9,103 bases of DNA from an uncultured Verrucomicrobiota bacterium. Its GTDB lineage: Bacteria; Verrucomicrobiota; Verrucomicrobiae; Opitutales; Opitutaceae. Shown piece by piece: positions 1-8,400 of this stretch. The stretch's first letter is position 1. Every line of letters starts with the position of its first letter. Location: positions 1-9,103 of the forward strand of contig CAMLNJ010000086.1 of NCBI GenBank assembly GCA_946481225.1. Reading direction: 5' to 3'. A program made the translations under genes and the position numbers. The notes beneath the pieces are model-generated. The model searched no databases. It was given only the letters and a program-made list of their open reading frames with translations, and was not told the DNA's origin.

Positions 1-1061
1 GAGGAAAACTCGTCCTGCCTCCCGGCGACTACGTCTCCGGCCCGCTGCGCCTCGTCTCGCGCCTCGACCTGCATCTCTCCGCCGGCGCCGTGCTCAAGCT
101 CCTCCCACGCGGACCGGACTATCCCGCCGACTCCTTCCGCTACGCCAGCCTCCTCTCCGCCTCCGGCGCGAGCGACCTGCGCATCGGCGGGCCGGGGAAA
201 ATCGACGGCCAGGGCGAGACCTGGTGGCGCGCCTACCGCGCCAAGGAACTCGCCCTCCGTCGCCCGCAGGTCGTCCTCCTCGACAACTGCGACCGGGTCG
301 AGCTCACCGGCTTCACCAGTATCAATCCCCCCAATACGCATGTCGCGCTCCGCCTCTGCCGGGAGGTGGTCATTCGCGGGGTGACGCTCGAGGCCCCCGA
401 CGATTCCCCCAACACCGACGGACTCAACCTCTCGGGAAAAAACCACCTCATCGAGCGCTGTCGTATCTCCACCGGCGACGACAACATCGTCGTCCTCACC
501 CACGCCGCCAAGAACTGGGAGCCGCCGGTCTGCGAGAACTTCGTCATCCGCGACTGCACCCTCGGCTTCGGCCACGGCCTCTCGATCGGCAGTTACACCG
601 GCGGCGGCATCCGCGGCCTGCTCGCCGAGCGCATCGTCTTCGACGGCACCTCCTCCGGCATCCGCATGAAATCCGCGCGCGATCGCGGCGGGCTCGTCGA
701 GGATCTCACCTATCGCGACATCACGATGCGCCGTGTAAAAAACCCCGTCTTCATTTCCAGCTACTATCCGAAGGAGCCGAAGACCCCCGACCTCGAGTCC
801 GCCGCGCCTCTCACCGCGAAAACCCCGCGCTGGGAGCGCATCTTCATCGAGAATCTTCGGGTGACGGACTCCGAGAACTCGCTCACGCTATGGGGCCTCC
901 CCGAAATGCCCCTTGGCGAGATCACCCTGCGCCACGTCTCCTTCGCCGCCAAACGCGGCGCGAAACTCTACCGCGCGCCGAGTCTGACCCTCGACGACGT
1001 GACGGTGACACCTGACGAAGGCCCCGCCTACGACGTCTGGCCCGCATCCGTGTCCCGCTAA
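1..1061 (+). CDS. Glycoside hydrolase family 28 (polygalacturonase-like pectinase), 5'-truncated by the window edge
   Basis: The gene enters from the left; the first complete in-frame codon is at base 3, giving 352 residues to the TAA at 1059-1061. It is a right-handed parallel beta-helix enzyme expected to hydrolyse alpha-1,4-galacturonan in pectin, outside the cytoplasm. Counting from base 3, the GH28 signatures appear in order: NTDG at 137-140, TGDD at 157-160 (the three catalytic Asp being D139, D159 and D160), GHG at 190-192, and RMK at 221-223 in place of the usual RIK. IDGQG followed by WW is a typical early GH28 turn. The opening residues (GKLVLPPGDY) align with residue 78 of the next gene, so roughly 75-80 residues including any signal peptide are missing. 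An internal GTG at 90 is not the start, because family-typical sequence continues upstream of it. It is a paralogue of the downstream GH28: both end in a GLPEMPL segment. Endo or exo mode and exact substrate cannot be told. Confidence 0.93.
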   Translation, partial: GKLVLPPGDYVSGPLRLVSRLDLHLSAGAVLKLLPRGPDYPADSFRYASLLSASGASDLRIGGPGKIDGQGETWWRAYRAKELALRRPQVVLLDNCDRVELTGFTSINPPNTHVALRLCREVVIRGVTLEAPDDSPNTDGLNLSGKNHLIERCRISTGDDNIVVLTHAAKNWEPPVCENFVIRDCTLGFGHGLSIGSYTGGGIRGLLAERIVFDGTSSGIRMKSARDRGGLVEDLTYRDITMRRVKNPVFISSYYPKEPKTPDLESAAPLTAKTPRWERIFIENLRVTDSENSLTLWGLPEMPLGEITLRHVSFAAKRGAKLYRAPSLTLDDVTVTPDEGPAYDVWPASVSR

Positions 1062-1082
1062 ATTTCCCCGCCCCCCTTTCCC

Positions 1083-2576
1083 ATGCTCTCTCATCGACCC
1101 CTTCTCCTTCTCGGCCTGATCTTCGCGTTCGCCGGCGCCCTCGCACCCGTCCACGCCTCGCTCACCGCTCCAGTTTCACCCGCCTCGCCCGCCGCGCCGC
1201 GCATCCCCGGGACGCGCGTCAGCCTCGCCGACTTCGGCGCCGTGCCCGACGGCGAGACGCTCAACACCGCCGCCTTCGAGCGCGCCTTCGCGGCCCTCGC
1301 CGAAAAAGGCGGCGGCACGCTCGTCGTCCCGCCCGGCGTCTGGTTCACCGGTCCCATCCAGCTTCGCAGCCGCGTCGACCTTCACCTCGAACCCGGCGCG
1401 CTCGTCCAGTTCTCCCGAGACCACACGCTCTATCCGGTGCGCGTCTTCGACGCCCGCGGCGAGAAATCCGTCCACACCACCTCGCCGATCTTCGGCGAAA
1501 AACTCGAGGACATCGCCATCACCGGCGCCGGCGTGATCGACGGCGGCGGCGATGCCTGGCGCCTCGTGAAGAAAGCCAAGGTCACCGAACCTTTCTGGAA
1601 AGCCCTCCTCGCCTCCGGCGGCGTGCTCAACGCCAAGGGCAACGAGTGGTGGCCCAGCCAGGCCGCGATGGACGGCGCCGCCGCCACCGACGCGCTCGAG
1701 GAAAAAGGCTCCCTCGACCTCGCCGCCTACGCGCCCTACCGCCTCTACCTCCGCCCGCGCCTCCTCCGCCTCCTCGACTGCCGTCGCGTGCTCATCGAGG
1801 GCGTCACCTTCCGCAACGCGCCCAACTGGACCCTCCACCCCTGGCTCTGCGAGGACCTCACGCTTCGCGACGTGAAGATCTTCAACGACCGCTGGGCGCA
1901 AAACAGCGACGCCATGGACATCGATTCCTGCCGCCGCGTGCACGTGCGCGGCTGCATCGTCGACACCGGCGACGACGGCCTCTGCATCAAGTCCGGCATC
2001 AACGAATCCGGCCGCCGCCTCGGCGTGCCCACCGAGGACGTGCTCATCGAGGACTGCGTCGTCTACGAAGGCCACGGCGGCTTCACCATCGGCAGCGAGA
2101 TGTCCGGCGGCGTCCGCAATATCCTCGTGCGCAACTGCACCTTCATCGGCACCGCCATCGGCCTGCGCTTCAAGACCGCCCGCGGCCGCGGCGGCGTCGT
2201 GGAAAACATCCACATCCGCGGCATCCGCATGAGCTCCATCGAGGGCAGCGCCATCGACTTCAACTTCTTCTACGCCGCCAACGGCAAGCCCGCCGAGGCC
2301 GTTCCCGCGCCCAACGAGGGCACGCCCGCCTTCCGCAACATCCTCATCGAGGACATCGTCTCCCGCGGCTCCAAGGCCGCCTTCACCCTGCGCGGTCTGC
2401 CCGAGATGCCGCTCCGCGATATCACCTTCCGCGACGTCGACCTTTCCGCCGGCACCGGAGCCGATCTCGCCTATGCCGAGCGCATCGTCTTCGAGCGCGT
2501 CCGCATCCGCGCCACCGAAGGCGAACCGCTCAAGACGGAAAACGTCCTCGACTCCTCCCTCGGGATCACCCGTTGA
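1083..2576 (+). CDS. Secreted glycoside hydrolase family 28 (polygalacturonase/exo-polygalacturonase-like)
   Basis: This 497-residue enzyme should cleave galacturonic acid linkages in pectin. Residues 1-25 form a signal peptide (hydrophobic LLLLGLIFAFAGALA, likely cleavage after VHA). A short Ala/Pro/Ser stretch leads into the beta-helix near residue 45. The catalytic set is complete: NSD with D276, TGDD with D297 and D298, GHG with H331, and RFK at 362-364. Compared with the upstream paralogue it has an extra segment of roughly 40 or more residues at about 160-222, between the IDGGGDAW turn and the LRPRLLRLLDC strand; insertions here are common in bacterial GH28 and could shape the substrate cleft. 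The start at 1083 lies 21 bases after the previous stop and gives a full signal peptide; the leader is C-rich without a Shine-Dalgarno motif. Family assignment is firm, but polygalacturonan, xylogalacturonan and rhamnogalacturonan substrates cannot be separated here. Confidence 0.95.
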   Translation: MLSHRPLLLLGLIFAFAGALAPVHASLTAPVSPASPAAPRIPGTRVSLADFGAVPDGETLNTAAFERAFAALAEKGGGTLVVPPGVWFTGPIQLRSRVDLHLEPGALVQFSRDHTLYPVRVFDARGEKSVHTTSPIFGEKLEDIAITGAGVIDGGGDAWRLVKKAKVTEPFWKALLASGGVLNAKGNEWWPSQAAMDGAAATDALEEKGSLDLAAYAPYRLYLRPRLLRLLDCRRVLIEGVTFRNAPNWTLHPWLCEDLTLRDVKIFNDRWAQNSDAMDIDSCRRVHVRGCIVDTGDDGLCIKSGINESGRRLGVPTEDVLIEDCVVYEGHGGFTIGSEMSGGVRNILVRNCTFIGTAIGLRFKTARGRGGVVENIHIRGIRMSSIEGSAIDFNFFYAANGKPAEAVPAPNEGTPAFRNILIEDIVSRGSKAAFTLRGLPEMPLRDITFRDVDLSAGTGADLAYAERIVFERVRIRATEGEPLKTENVLDSSLGITR

Positions 2577-2647
2577 CCCGCCCCTCCCACCGCGGCGTCA
2601 GGATGCCGCGGTCGAACGGCCAGCCAGCCCCTTGGCCGCCCCGCCCC
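2577..2647 (+). promoter_or_regulatory. Intergenic spacer with two tandem GC-rich inverted repeats
   Basis: This 71-base gap is more than three times longer than the other gaps in the cluster. It holds two adjacent inverted repeats. The first has arms ACCGCGGC (2589-2596) and GCCGCGGT (2605-2612) around an 8-base loop, a perfect 8-bp stem. The second has arms CGGCCA (2617-2622) and TGGCCG (2633-2638) around a 10-base loop. No T-run follows either, so a classical intrinsic terminator is unlikely. They could act in mRNA processing or stability, or limit translation of the GH43 gene; that role is inference. Confidence 0.5.
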
Positions 2648-3709
2648 ATGCCCCCCGCCATCGCGCGCCTCCTCCGCCTGCTGCCGGCCCTCGCCTGCGC
2701 GCCGCTCGTCGACGCCGGCGAACCGGCGCCGACTCCGCGCTACCTGAACCAGCCGCTCATCCGCCACCTCTACACGGCCGATCCCGCCGCCCACGTATTC
2801 GACGGGCGCATCTACCTCTACCCGTCGCACGACATCGACGCCGGCATCGCCGACAGGACCGACGGCAATCACTACGCGATGCGCGACTACCACGTGTTCT
2901 CGATGGACCATGTCGGCGCACCGGTGACCGACCACGGCGTCGCGCTCGCCCTCGAGGACGTGCCTTGGGCCAGCCGCCAGCTCTGGGCGCCCGACGTCGC
3001 GCAAAAAGATGGCCGCTATTATCTCTTCTTCCCCGCCCGCGACCGCGAGGAGGTCTTTCGCATCGGCGTCGCCATCGGCGATTCTCCCGTCGGCCCCTTC
3101 AAGGCGCAACCCGCGCCCCTCGCCGGAGCCTTCAGCATCGACCCCGCCGTCTTCCGCGATGACGACGGCGAGCACTACCTCTACTTCGGCGGCCTGCTGG
3201 GCGGCCAGTTGCAGCGCTGGCAAGGCGACCGCTACGACCCCTCCGCGCAACCACCCGCGGGCGGCGCCCCCGCCGCCGCGCCGCGCGTCGCGCGTCTCCG
3301 CCCCGACCTGCTCGCGCTCGCCGAACCCGCCCGCGAGATCGCCCTGCTCGATCCCGCCGGCCGTCCCCTCCTCGCCCGCGACGAAGCCCGCCGCTTCTTC
3401 GAGGGCGCCTGGGTCCACAAACACGAAGGCCGCTACTACTTCTCCTACTCCACCGGCACTACACACCAGATCGTCTACGCCGTCGGCGATTCGCCCTTCG
3501 GCCCCTTCACCTACCAGGGCGTCATCTTGAAGCCCGTGCAGGGTTGGACCACCCACCACTCCATTGTTCGTATTACGAACAGTTGGTATTTGTTTTATCA
3601 CGACGCGCAGCTCTCCGGCCAAAACAACCTGCGCAACGTCAAGGTCGCCGAGCTCCACCACGAGACCGACGGCCGCATCCGCGCCATCGACCCCTTTGTT
3701 TCCCGATAA
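2648..3709 (+). CDS. Secreted glycoside hydrolase family 43 (beta-xylosidase / alpha-L-arabinofuranosidase type)
   Basis: This 353-residue five-bladed beta-propeller enzyme is expected to remove xylose or arabinofuranose from plant polysaccharide side chains or oligosaccharides. The GH43 catalytic triad is visible: D45 (general base, in TADPAAHVF), D165 (pKa-modulating, in SIDPAVF) and E252 (general acid, in FFEGAWVHK). Blade motifs such as WAPDV, GRYYLFF and RYYFSYSTG are present. I chose ATG 2648: it gives a compact signal peptide (residues 1-23, cleavage after VDA) and follows a C-rich leader like the other genes. Cys17 after ALA is a weak alternative lipobox. ATG 2603 would add 15 Pro-rich residues and falls in a hairpin loop. 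The frame is also open far upstream inside the GH28 gene, but that is a high-GC artefact. Codons 306-317 are strikingly T-ending (see the 3561-3600 entry). Subfamily and substrate are not resolved. Confidence 0.92.
   Translation: MPPAIARLLRLLPALACAPLVDAGEPAPTPRYLNQPLIRHLYTADPAAHVFDGRIYLYPSHDIDAGIADRTDGNHYAMRDYHVFSMDHVGAPVTDHGVALALEDVPWASRQLWAPDVAQKDGRYYLFFPARDREEVFRIGVAIGDSPVGPFKAQPAPLAGAFSIDPAVFRDDDGEHYLYFGGLLGGQLQRWQGDRYDPSAQPPAGGAPAAAPRVARLRPDLLALAEPAREIALLDPAGRPLLARDEARRFFEGAWVHKHEGRYYFSYSTGTTHQIVYAVGDSPFGPFTYQGVILKPVQGWTTHHSIVRITNSWYLFYHDAQLSGQNNLRNVKVAELHHETDGRIRAIDPFVSR
3561..3600. other. AT-rich, synonymous-codon-shifted patch with a perfect 17-base palindrome inside the GH43 gene
   Basis: Bases 3565-3581 read TGTTCGTATTACGAACA, two perfect 8-base inverted arms around a single T. 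As RNA it could fold into a 7-bp stem with an AUU triloop. CCA (3561-3563) and TGG (3584-3586) extend it, across a U·G pair and a bulged U. A T-rich run, 3587-3598, follows directly. Eight of the twelve codons for residues 306-317 end in T (for example ATT, GTT, CGT, AGT, TAT, TTT), against a background of C/G-ending codons. The encoded residues, SIVRITNSWYLFYHD, look like normal conserved GH43 sequence, so the shift appears to be at the nucleotide level. Function unknown: operator, RNA hairpin, terminator-like element or recombination scar are all possible. Confidence 0.6.
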
Positions 3710-3727
3710 CCCGCCCCCACGCCCGCC

Positions 3728-5404
3728 ATGTCCATGCCCCGACTTCTTAGCCTGCCGTTGCTCCTCGTAGCGCTCGCGCTTCCCGCGCTGCTCCGCGCCG
3801 CGCCCCATATCGTCCTCGTCGGCGACTCCACCGTCACCAATAACGCCGGCTGGGGTCTCGGCTTCGCGCAGTTCCTCGCCGACGACGTGAAGCTCACCAA
3901 CACCGCCCGCGGCGGCCGCAGCTCCATGAGCTTCATCAAGGAGGGCTCCTGGGAAAAGGCCCTCGCGCTCAAGGGCGACTACTACCTCGTCCAGTTCGGC
4001 CACAACGACGAGCCGGGCAAACCCGGTCGCTCCACCACCGAGGAGGAATACCGCGGCTACATGGAGCGCTACGTCGACGAAACCCGCGCCGCCGGCGCCA
4101 AGCCCGTCCTCGTGACCTCGCTCGTGCGCCGCCAGTTCAAGACGCCCTCCGACCCACACAAGATCAGCTCCAGCCTGAACAGCCGCGCCGAGATCGTCCG
4201 CGCCATCGCCCGCGAGAAAAACGTCCCCCTCGTCGAGCTCCACGACCGCAGCCTCGCGCTCTGCGAGAAACTCGGACGCGACGGCTGCCTCGTCTTCAGT
4301 CCGAAAAAGGAGGACGGCAAATACGACGGCACCCACCTCAACGCCGAGGGCTACGTCCTCTTTGGCCGCCTCGTCGCCGAGGAGCTGCGCCAGGCCGTCC
4401 CCGAACTCGCGTCCTATCTCCGCGCGGAACCGCGCGACGCAAAACCCGTCGCCGGCGAGAAACGCTACGACGCCGTCGTCGCCTTCGACGGCTCCGGCAC
4501 GCACACCACCGTGCAAGCCGCCATCGACGCCGCGCCCTCCGCCGCCACGGCCGCCAAGCCCCACCGCATCCTCGTGAAGTCCGGCGTCTACAAGGAGCAC
4601 GTCGTCGTCCCCGCCGAAAAACCCTTCCTCCAGCTCCTCGGCGAGCCCGGCGAGGCCGAGCGCACCGTCATCACGCTAGACACCAACGTGAAGACGCCCG
4701 TCCCCGGCGACGCCTCCGGCAAGACGCTCCCCACGCCCGACAGCGCCACCGTCCTCGTTCACGCCGCCGACTTCACCGCCGAGAACATCACCTTCGAGAA
4801 CACCACCTCGCGCGAAGCCCGCGTGCAGGCGCTCGCCTTCTACGTCACCGGCGACCGGGCCGCGCTCCGTCGCTGCCGCTTCCTCGGCTGGCAGGACACC
4901 CTCCGCGCCGACGCGCCGAAGGGGAAAATCGCGCGCCAGTATTTCGCCGACTGCGAGATCACCGGCCATGTGGACTTCATCTACGCCGCCGGCACCGCCG
5001 TCTTCGACCGCTGCCATATCCATGCCCGCGCCGACGGCTACCTCACCGCGGCCAGCACGCCGGAGACCACGCCCTTCGGATACGTCTTCCTCGACTGCAA
5101 AGTCACCGCCGCGCCCGAGGTCGAGAAAGGCTTTTTCCTCGGCCGCCCCTGGCGCCCCTTCGCCGCGACCGCCTTCCTCCGCTGCGAGTTGCCGGAAAAA
5201 CTCAAACCCGCCGGCTGGCACAACTGGGGCAAGGCCGACAACGAGAAGACCGCCCGCTACGCCGAATACAAAAACACCGGCCCCGGCGCCAACCCGGACG
5301 CGCGCGTGCCGTGGTCGAAGCAACTCACCGACGCCGAAGCCGCCGCCTACACCGTGCAAAACATCCTCGGCGGCGACGACGGCTGGAATCCCGCGGCTCC
5401 CTGA
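3728..5404 (+). CDS. Secreted bifunctional pectin esterase: SGNH/CE12-type acetylesterase fused to CE8 pectin methylesterase
   Basis: This 558-residue protein joins two esterases. Residues 1-24 are a signal peptide (cleavage near LLRA). The SGNH hydrolase domain, about 26-232, carries GDST with nucleophile S34, the GGRSS block, GHND at 91-94 (N93 in the oxyanion hole), and DGTHLN with D200 and H203. This matches rhamnogalacturonan acetylesterases (CE12). A short linker (about 233-246) leads to a CE8 beta-helix at about 247-555 with every family hallmark: GVYKEH, Q367 in QALAFY, Q389/D390 in WQDTL, D416 in GHVDFIY, and R473/W475 in GRPW. It should therefore remove both acetyl and methyl esters, exposing pectin to the GH28 enzymes. 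The start at 3728 is 18 bases after the GH43 stop; an in-frame ATG at 3734 would also keep the signal peptide. Both active sites look intact. Substrate is inferred from family and context. Confidence 0.93.
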   Translation: MSMPRLLSLPLLLVALALPALLRAAPHIVLVGDSTVTNNAGWGLGFAQFLADDVKLTNTARGGRSSMSFIKEGSWEKALALKGDYYLVQFGHNDEPGKPGRSTTEEEYRGYMERYVDETRAAGAKPVLVTSLVRRQFKTPSDPHKISSSLNSRAEIVRAIAREKNVPLVELHDRSLALCEKLGRDGCLVFSPKKEDGKYDGTHLNAEGYVLFGRLVAEELRQAVPELASYLRAEPRDAKPVAGEKRYDAVVAFDGSGTHTTVQAAIDAAPSAATAAKPHRILVKSGVYKEHVVVPAEKPFLQLLGEPGEAERTVITLDTNVKTPVPGDASGKTLPTPDSATVLVHAADFTAENITFENTTSREARVQALAFYVTGDRAALRRCRFLGWQDTLRADAPKGKIARQYFADCEITGHVDFIYAAGTAVFDRCHIHARADGYLTAASTPETTPFGYVFLDCKVTAAPEVEKGFFLGRPWRPFAATAFLRCELPEKLKPAGWHNWGKADNEKTARYAEYKNTGPGANPDARVPWSKQLTDAEAAAYTVQNILGGDDGWNPAAP

Positions 5405-5425
5405 CCCTTCGCCGGCTCCCCCGCC

Positions 5426-8400
5426 ATGCTTTCATCCCCGCGTCGCCTCGCGATCCTCTTCCTCGTTTTTTCCCTCGCGCCGTCCCTCCACGCCGCCGCG
5501 CCCTCCGGCCCCGGCCTGCGCTTCGGCGACGACACGCCTTTCTACGAAACCAACACCGGTGAGCTCCGCCTCTCGCGCAGCCACAGCTTTGAACTCTGGC
5601 TCACGCCCGCCGCCGATTGCCCCGCCGGCGCGGTGCTCGTCGACGCCTTCGGCCCCGGCACCCTGCTCGGCGCGCGCCTCCGCTTCGGCGAAGGCCGCGT
5701 GCTCGAATATCACACCACGCTCCTGAAGCCGCTCGTCTCGCCGCAACCCCTCCCGACCGACCGCCCCACGCACGTCGTCGGCGTCTTCGATTCCCGCGAG
5801 AAGATCGTCGCGCTCTACATCGACGGCCAGCGCGTCGCCGCCTTCACGCCCACCAAGGACAAGGTGACGGCGCCATCCGAAAACGTGCCCCTACGCGTCG
5901 GCGCCGACCATGAGGGCGCCAACCGCTTTCGCGGCGTCATCCACTCCTTCGCCGTCCACAAGCGCGTGCTCACCGACGCCGAGGTCGCCCAGTCCTTCGC
6001 CGCCTCCGGCCCGCGCGACGGCCTCGTCGCCGCCTGGAATTTCAAACCCGACTCCGCCACCGCCGGCCCGCGTCTCAAAGCCGCCGCCGGAAAAGCCACG
6101 CTCCTCGTCCCGCCGCCGCTCGCCGGCGCCGCGCAAGGCCCCGTCGGCGATCTGAACCTCTGGTATCGCAACCCCGCCCGCGAATGGGTCGAAGCCCTGC
6201 CCTTCGGCAACGGCCGCCTCGGCGGCATGGTCTTCGGCGGTGTCGAACGCGAGCGTGTCCAGCTCAACGACGACACCATCTGGTCCGGCGCGCCCTACGA
6301 TCCCGCCAACCCCGACGCGCCCGCCGCCATCCGCGAGGCGCGCGAACTCGTCTTCGCCGGCAAACGTGTCGAGGCCGAGGAAGTCCTCGCCAAGAACGCC
6401 CTCGGTCTGCCCTCGCGCATGGTCCAATACCAGACCCTCGGCAGCGTGATGCTCGCGTTCGCCGACGAGCCCGACCGCGCCGTCACCGACTACCGCCGCT
6501 CCCTCGATCTCGACCGCGCCGTCGCCACCACGAGCTTCCGCCGCGGCGGCGTCACCTACACCCGCGAAGTGTTCTCCAGCGCTTCCGACCAGGTCGTCGC
6601 CATCCGCCTCTCCGCCGATCAGCCGGGCCGCCTGAACTTCGACGCCACCTGGGAAACACCCTTCCGCGACGCCGTCGTCGGCGCCGAAGACGGCCTGCTC
6701 ACGCTCTCGGGCCAGGGCGGCGAATTCGACGGCAAACCCGGCGCCATCCGTTTCAAAGCCCTGCTCCGCGCGATTCCCGAGGGCGGCTCCGCCACGATCC
6801 AGGGCGACAAGCTTGTCGTCTCCCGAGCCGACGCCGTCACCCTCCTCGTCTCCAGCGACACCAACTTCGTCAACTACCAGGACACCGGCGCCGATCCCGC
6901 CGCGCGCGCCGCCTCCGCACTCTCCGGGGCCGAGAAGCGCCCCTACGCCGAGCTGCGCGCCCGCCACATCGCCGACCACCAGTCGCTCTTCCGCCGCGTG
7001 TCGCTCGACCTCGGCCGCACGCCCGATTCCTCCCTGCCCACCGACGAGCGCATCAAGAAATTCACCGGCGCCAACGACCCCGCCCTGCCCGCGCTCCACT
7101 TCCAATACGGCCGCTACCTCCTCATCGCCTGCTCCCGACCCGGCACCCAGCCCGCGAATCTCCAAGGCATGTGGAACGACGCCCTCACCGCGGCCTGGGG
7201 CGGCAAATACACCATCAACATCAACACCGAGATGAACTACTGGCCGGCCGAGACCACCAATCTCTCGGAGTGCGCCGAGCCGCTTTTCCAACTCATCCGC
7301 GACATCTCCGTCACCGGCGCCCGCACCGCCAGGGTCATGTATGACGCGCGCGGCTGGGTGACCCATCATAACACCGACCTCTGGCGCGCCACCGCCCCCG
7401 TCGACTCCGCCGGCACGGGAGTCTGGCCCACCGGCGGCGCCTGGCTCTCCACCCACCTCTGGGAACACTACCTCTTCACCGGCGACAAAAAATTCCTCGC
7501 CGACGCCTACCCGATCCTGAAGGGCGCGGCAGATTTCTTCATCGATACGCTCGTCCCCCATCCGAAGACCGGCTGGCTCGTCACCAACCCCTCGCACTCG
7601 CCCGAGCACGAGGGCACGGTCGCCGGCCCGACCATGGATCTCGGCATCGTGCGCGACGTCTTCAGCCAGGCCGCCGCCGCGTCCGAGGTCCTCGGCGTCG
7701 ACGCCGACTTCCGCCAACAGGCCCTCGCCACACGGGCAAAGATGGCCCCGTATCAGATCGGCAAGCACGGACAGCTTCAGGAGTGGCTGGACGACCGCGA
7801 CAAGGCGAAGAACGCGCACCGCCACTCCTCGCACCTCTACCCGCTCTTTCCCTCGGCCCAGATCACGCCGGAGACGCCCGAGCTCTTCGCCGGCGCGAAA
7901 AAATCGCTCGAAGGCCGCGGCCTGCTCAGCACCGGCTGGGGCATGGCTTGGAAGGTGAACCTCTGGGCCCGCGCGCTCGACGGCGACAAGGCCCACCAGC
8001 TCCTCGTGCTCCTTCTCACCCCGCCCAAGGGCGGCTCGCAGGGCGGCGGCGCGTATCCGAATCTCTTCGACGCCCATCCGCCCTTCCAGATCGACGGCAA
8101 CTTCGGCGTCACCTCCGGCATCGCCGAGCTGCTGCTCCAGTCGCACCGCGATGGCTACATCGATCTCCTTCCCGCCCTCCCCGCCGCATGGCCCGAGGGT
8201 TCGGTCAAAGGCCTGCGCGCCCGCGGCGGCTTCGAGGCCGATCTTGCCTGGAAGAACGGAAAGCTCGCGGCCGTCACCCTGCGCTCGCTCGGCGGCAACC
8301 CCGCCCGCCTGCGCTACGCCGGCGCCGTGAAGGAAATCTCTTTGCGCGCCGACGGCGTGTTCACCGCGGATGGCTCGCTTTCGGAAATCAAAACGGTCGC

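Noticed and set aside
1176..2213. A 345-codon minus-strand frame opposite the second GH28
   Set aside because: Ala/Asp/Val/His-rich antisense shadow of a gene with a complete catalytic set.
1..2576. The two GH28 genes as one gene split by a frameshift or stop
   Set aside because: Each carries its own full NxD, GDD, GHG and RxK set, and the second has its own signal peptide, so they are separate paralogues.
1646..2647. Upstream in-frame extension of GH43 overlapping the second GH28
   Set aside because: The extension is Arg/His/Pro-rich shadow sequence. GH43 similarity and the signal peptide begin after 2648.
2471..4600. A 709-codon open frame on the minus strand opposite GH43 and the esterase fusion
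   Set aside because: Low-complexity Gly/Ala/Val/Glu-rich translation that spans two real genes and the spacer, with no family signature; a GC artefact.
6184..7344. A 386-codon plus-strand frame inside GH95
   Set aside because: Arg/Pro/His-rich translation without motifs, out of frame with the well-supported GH95.
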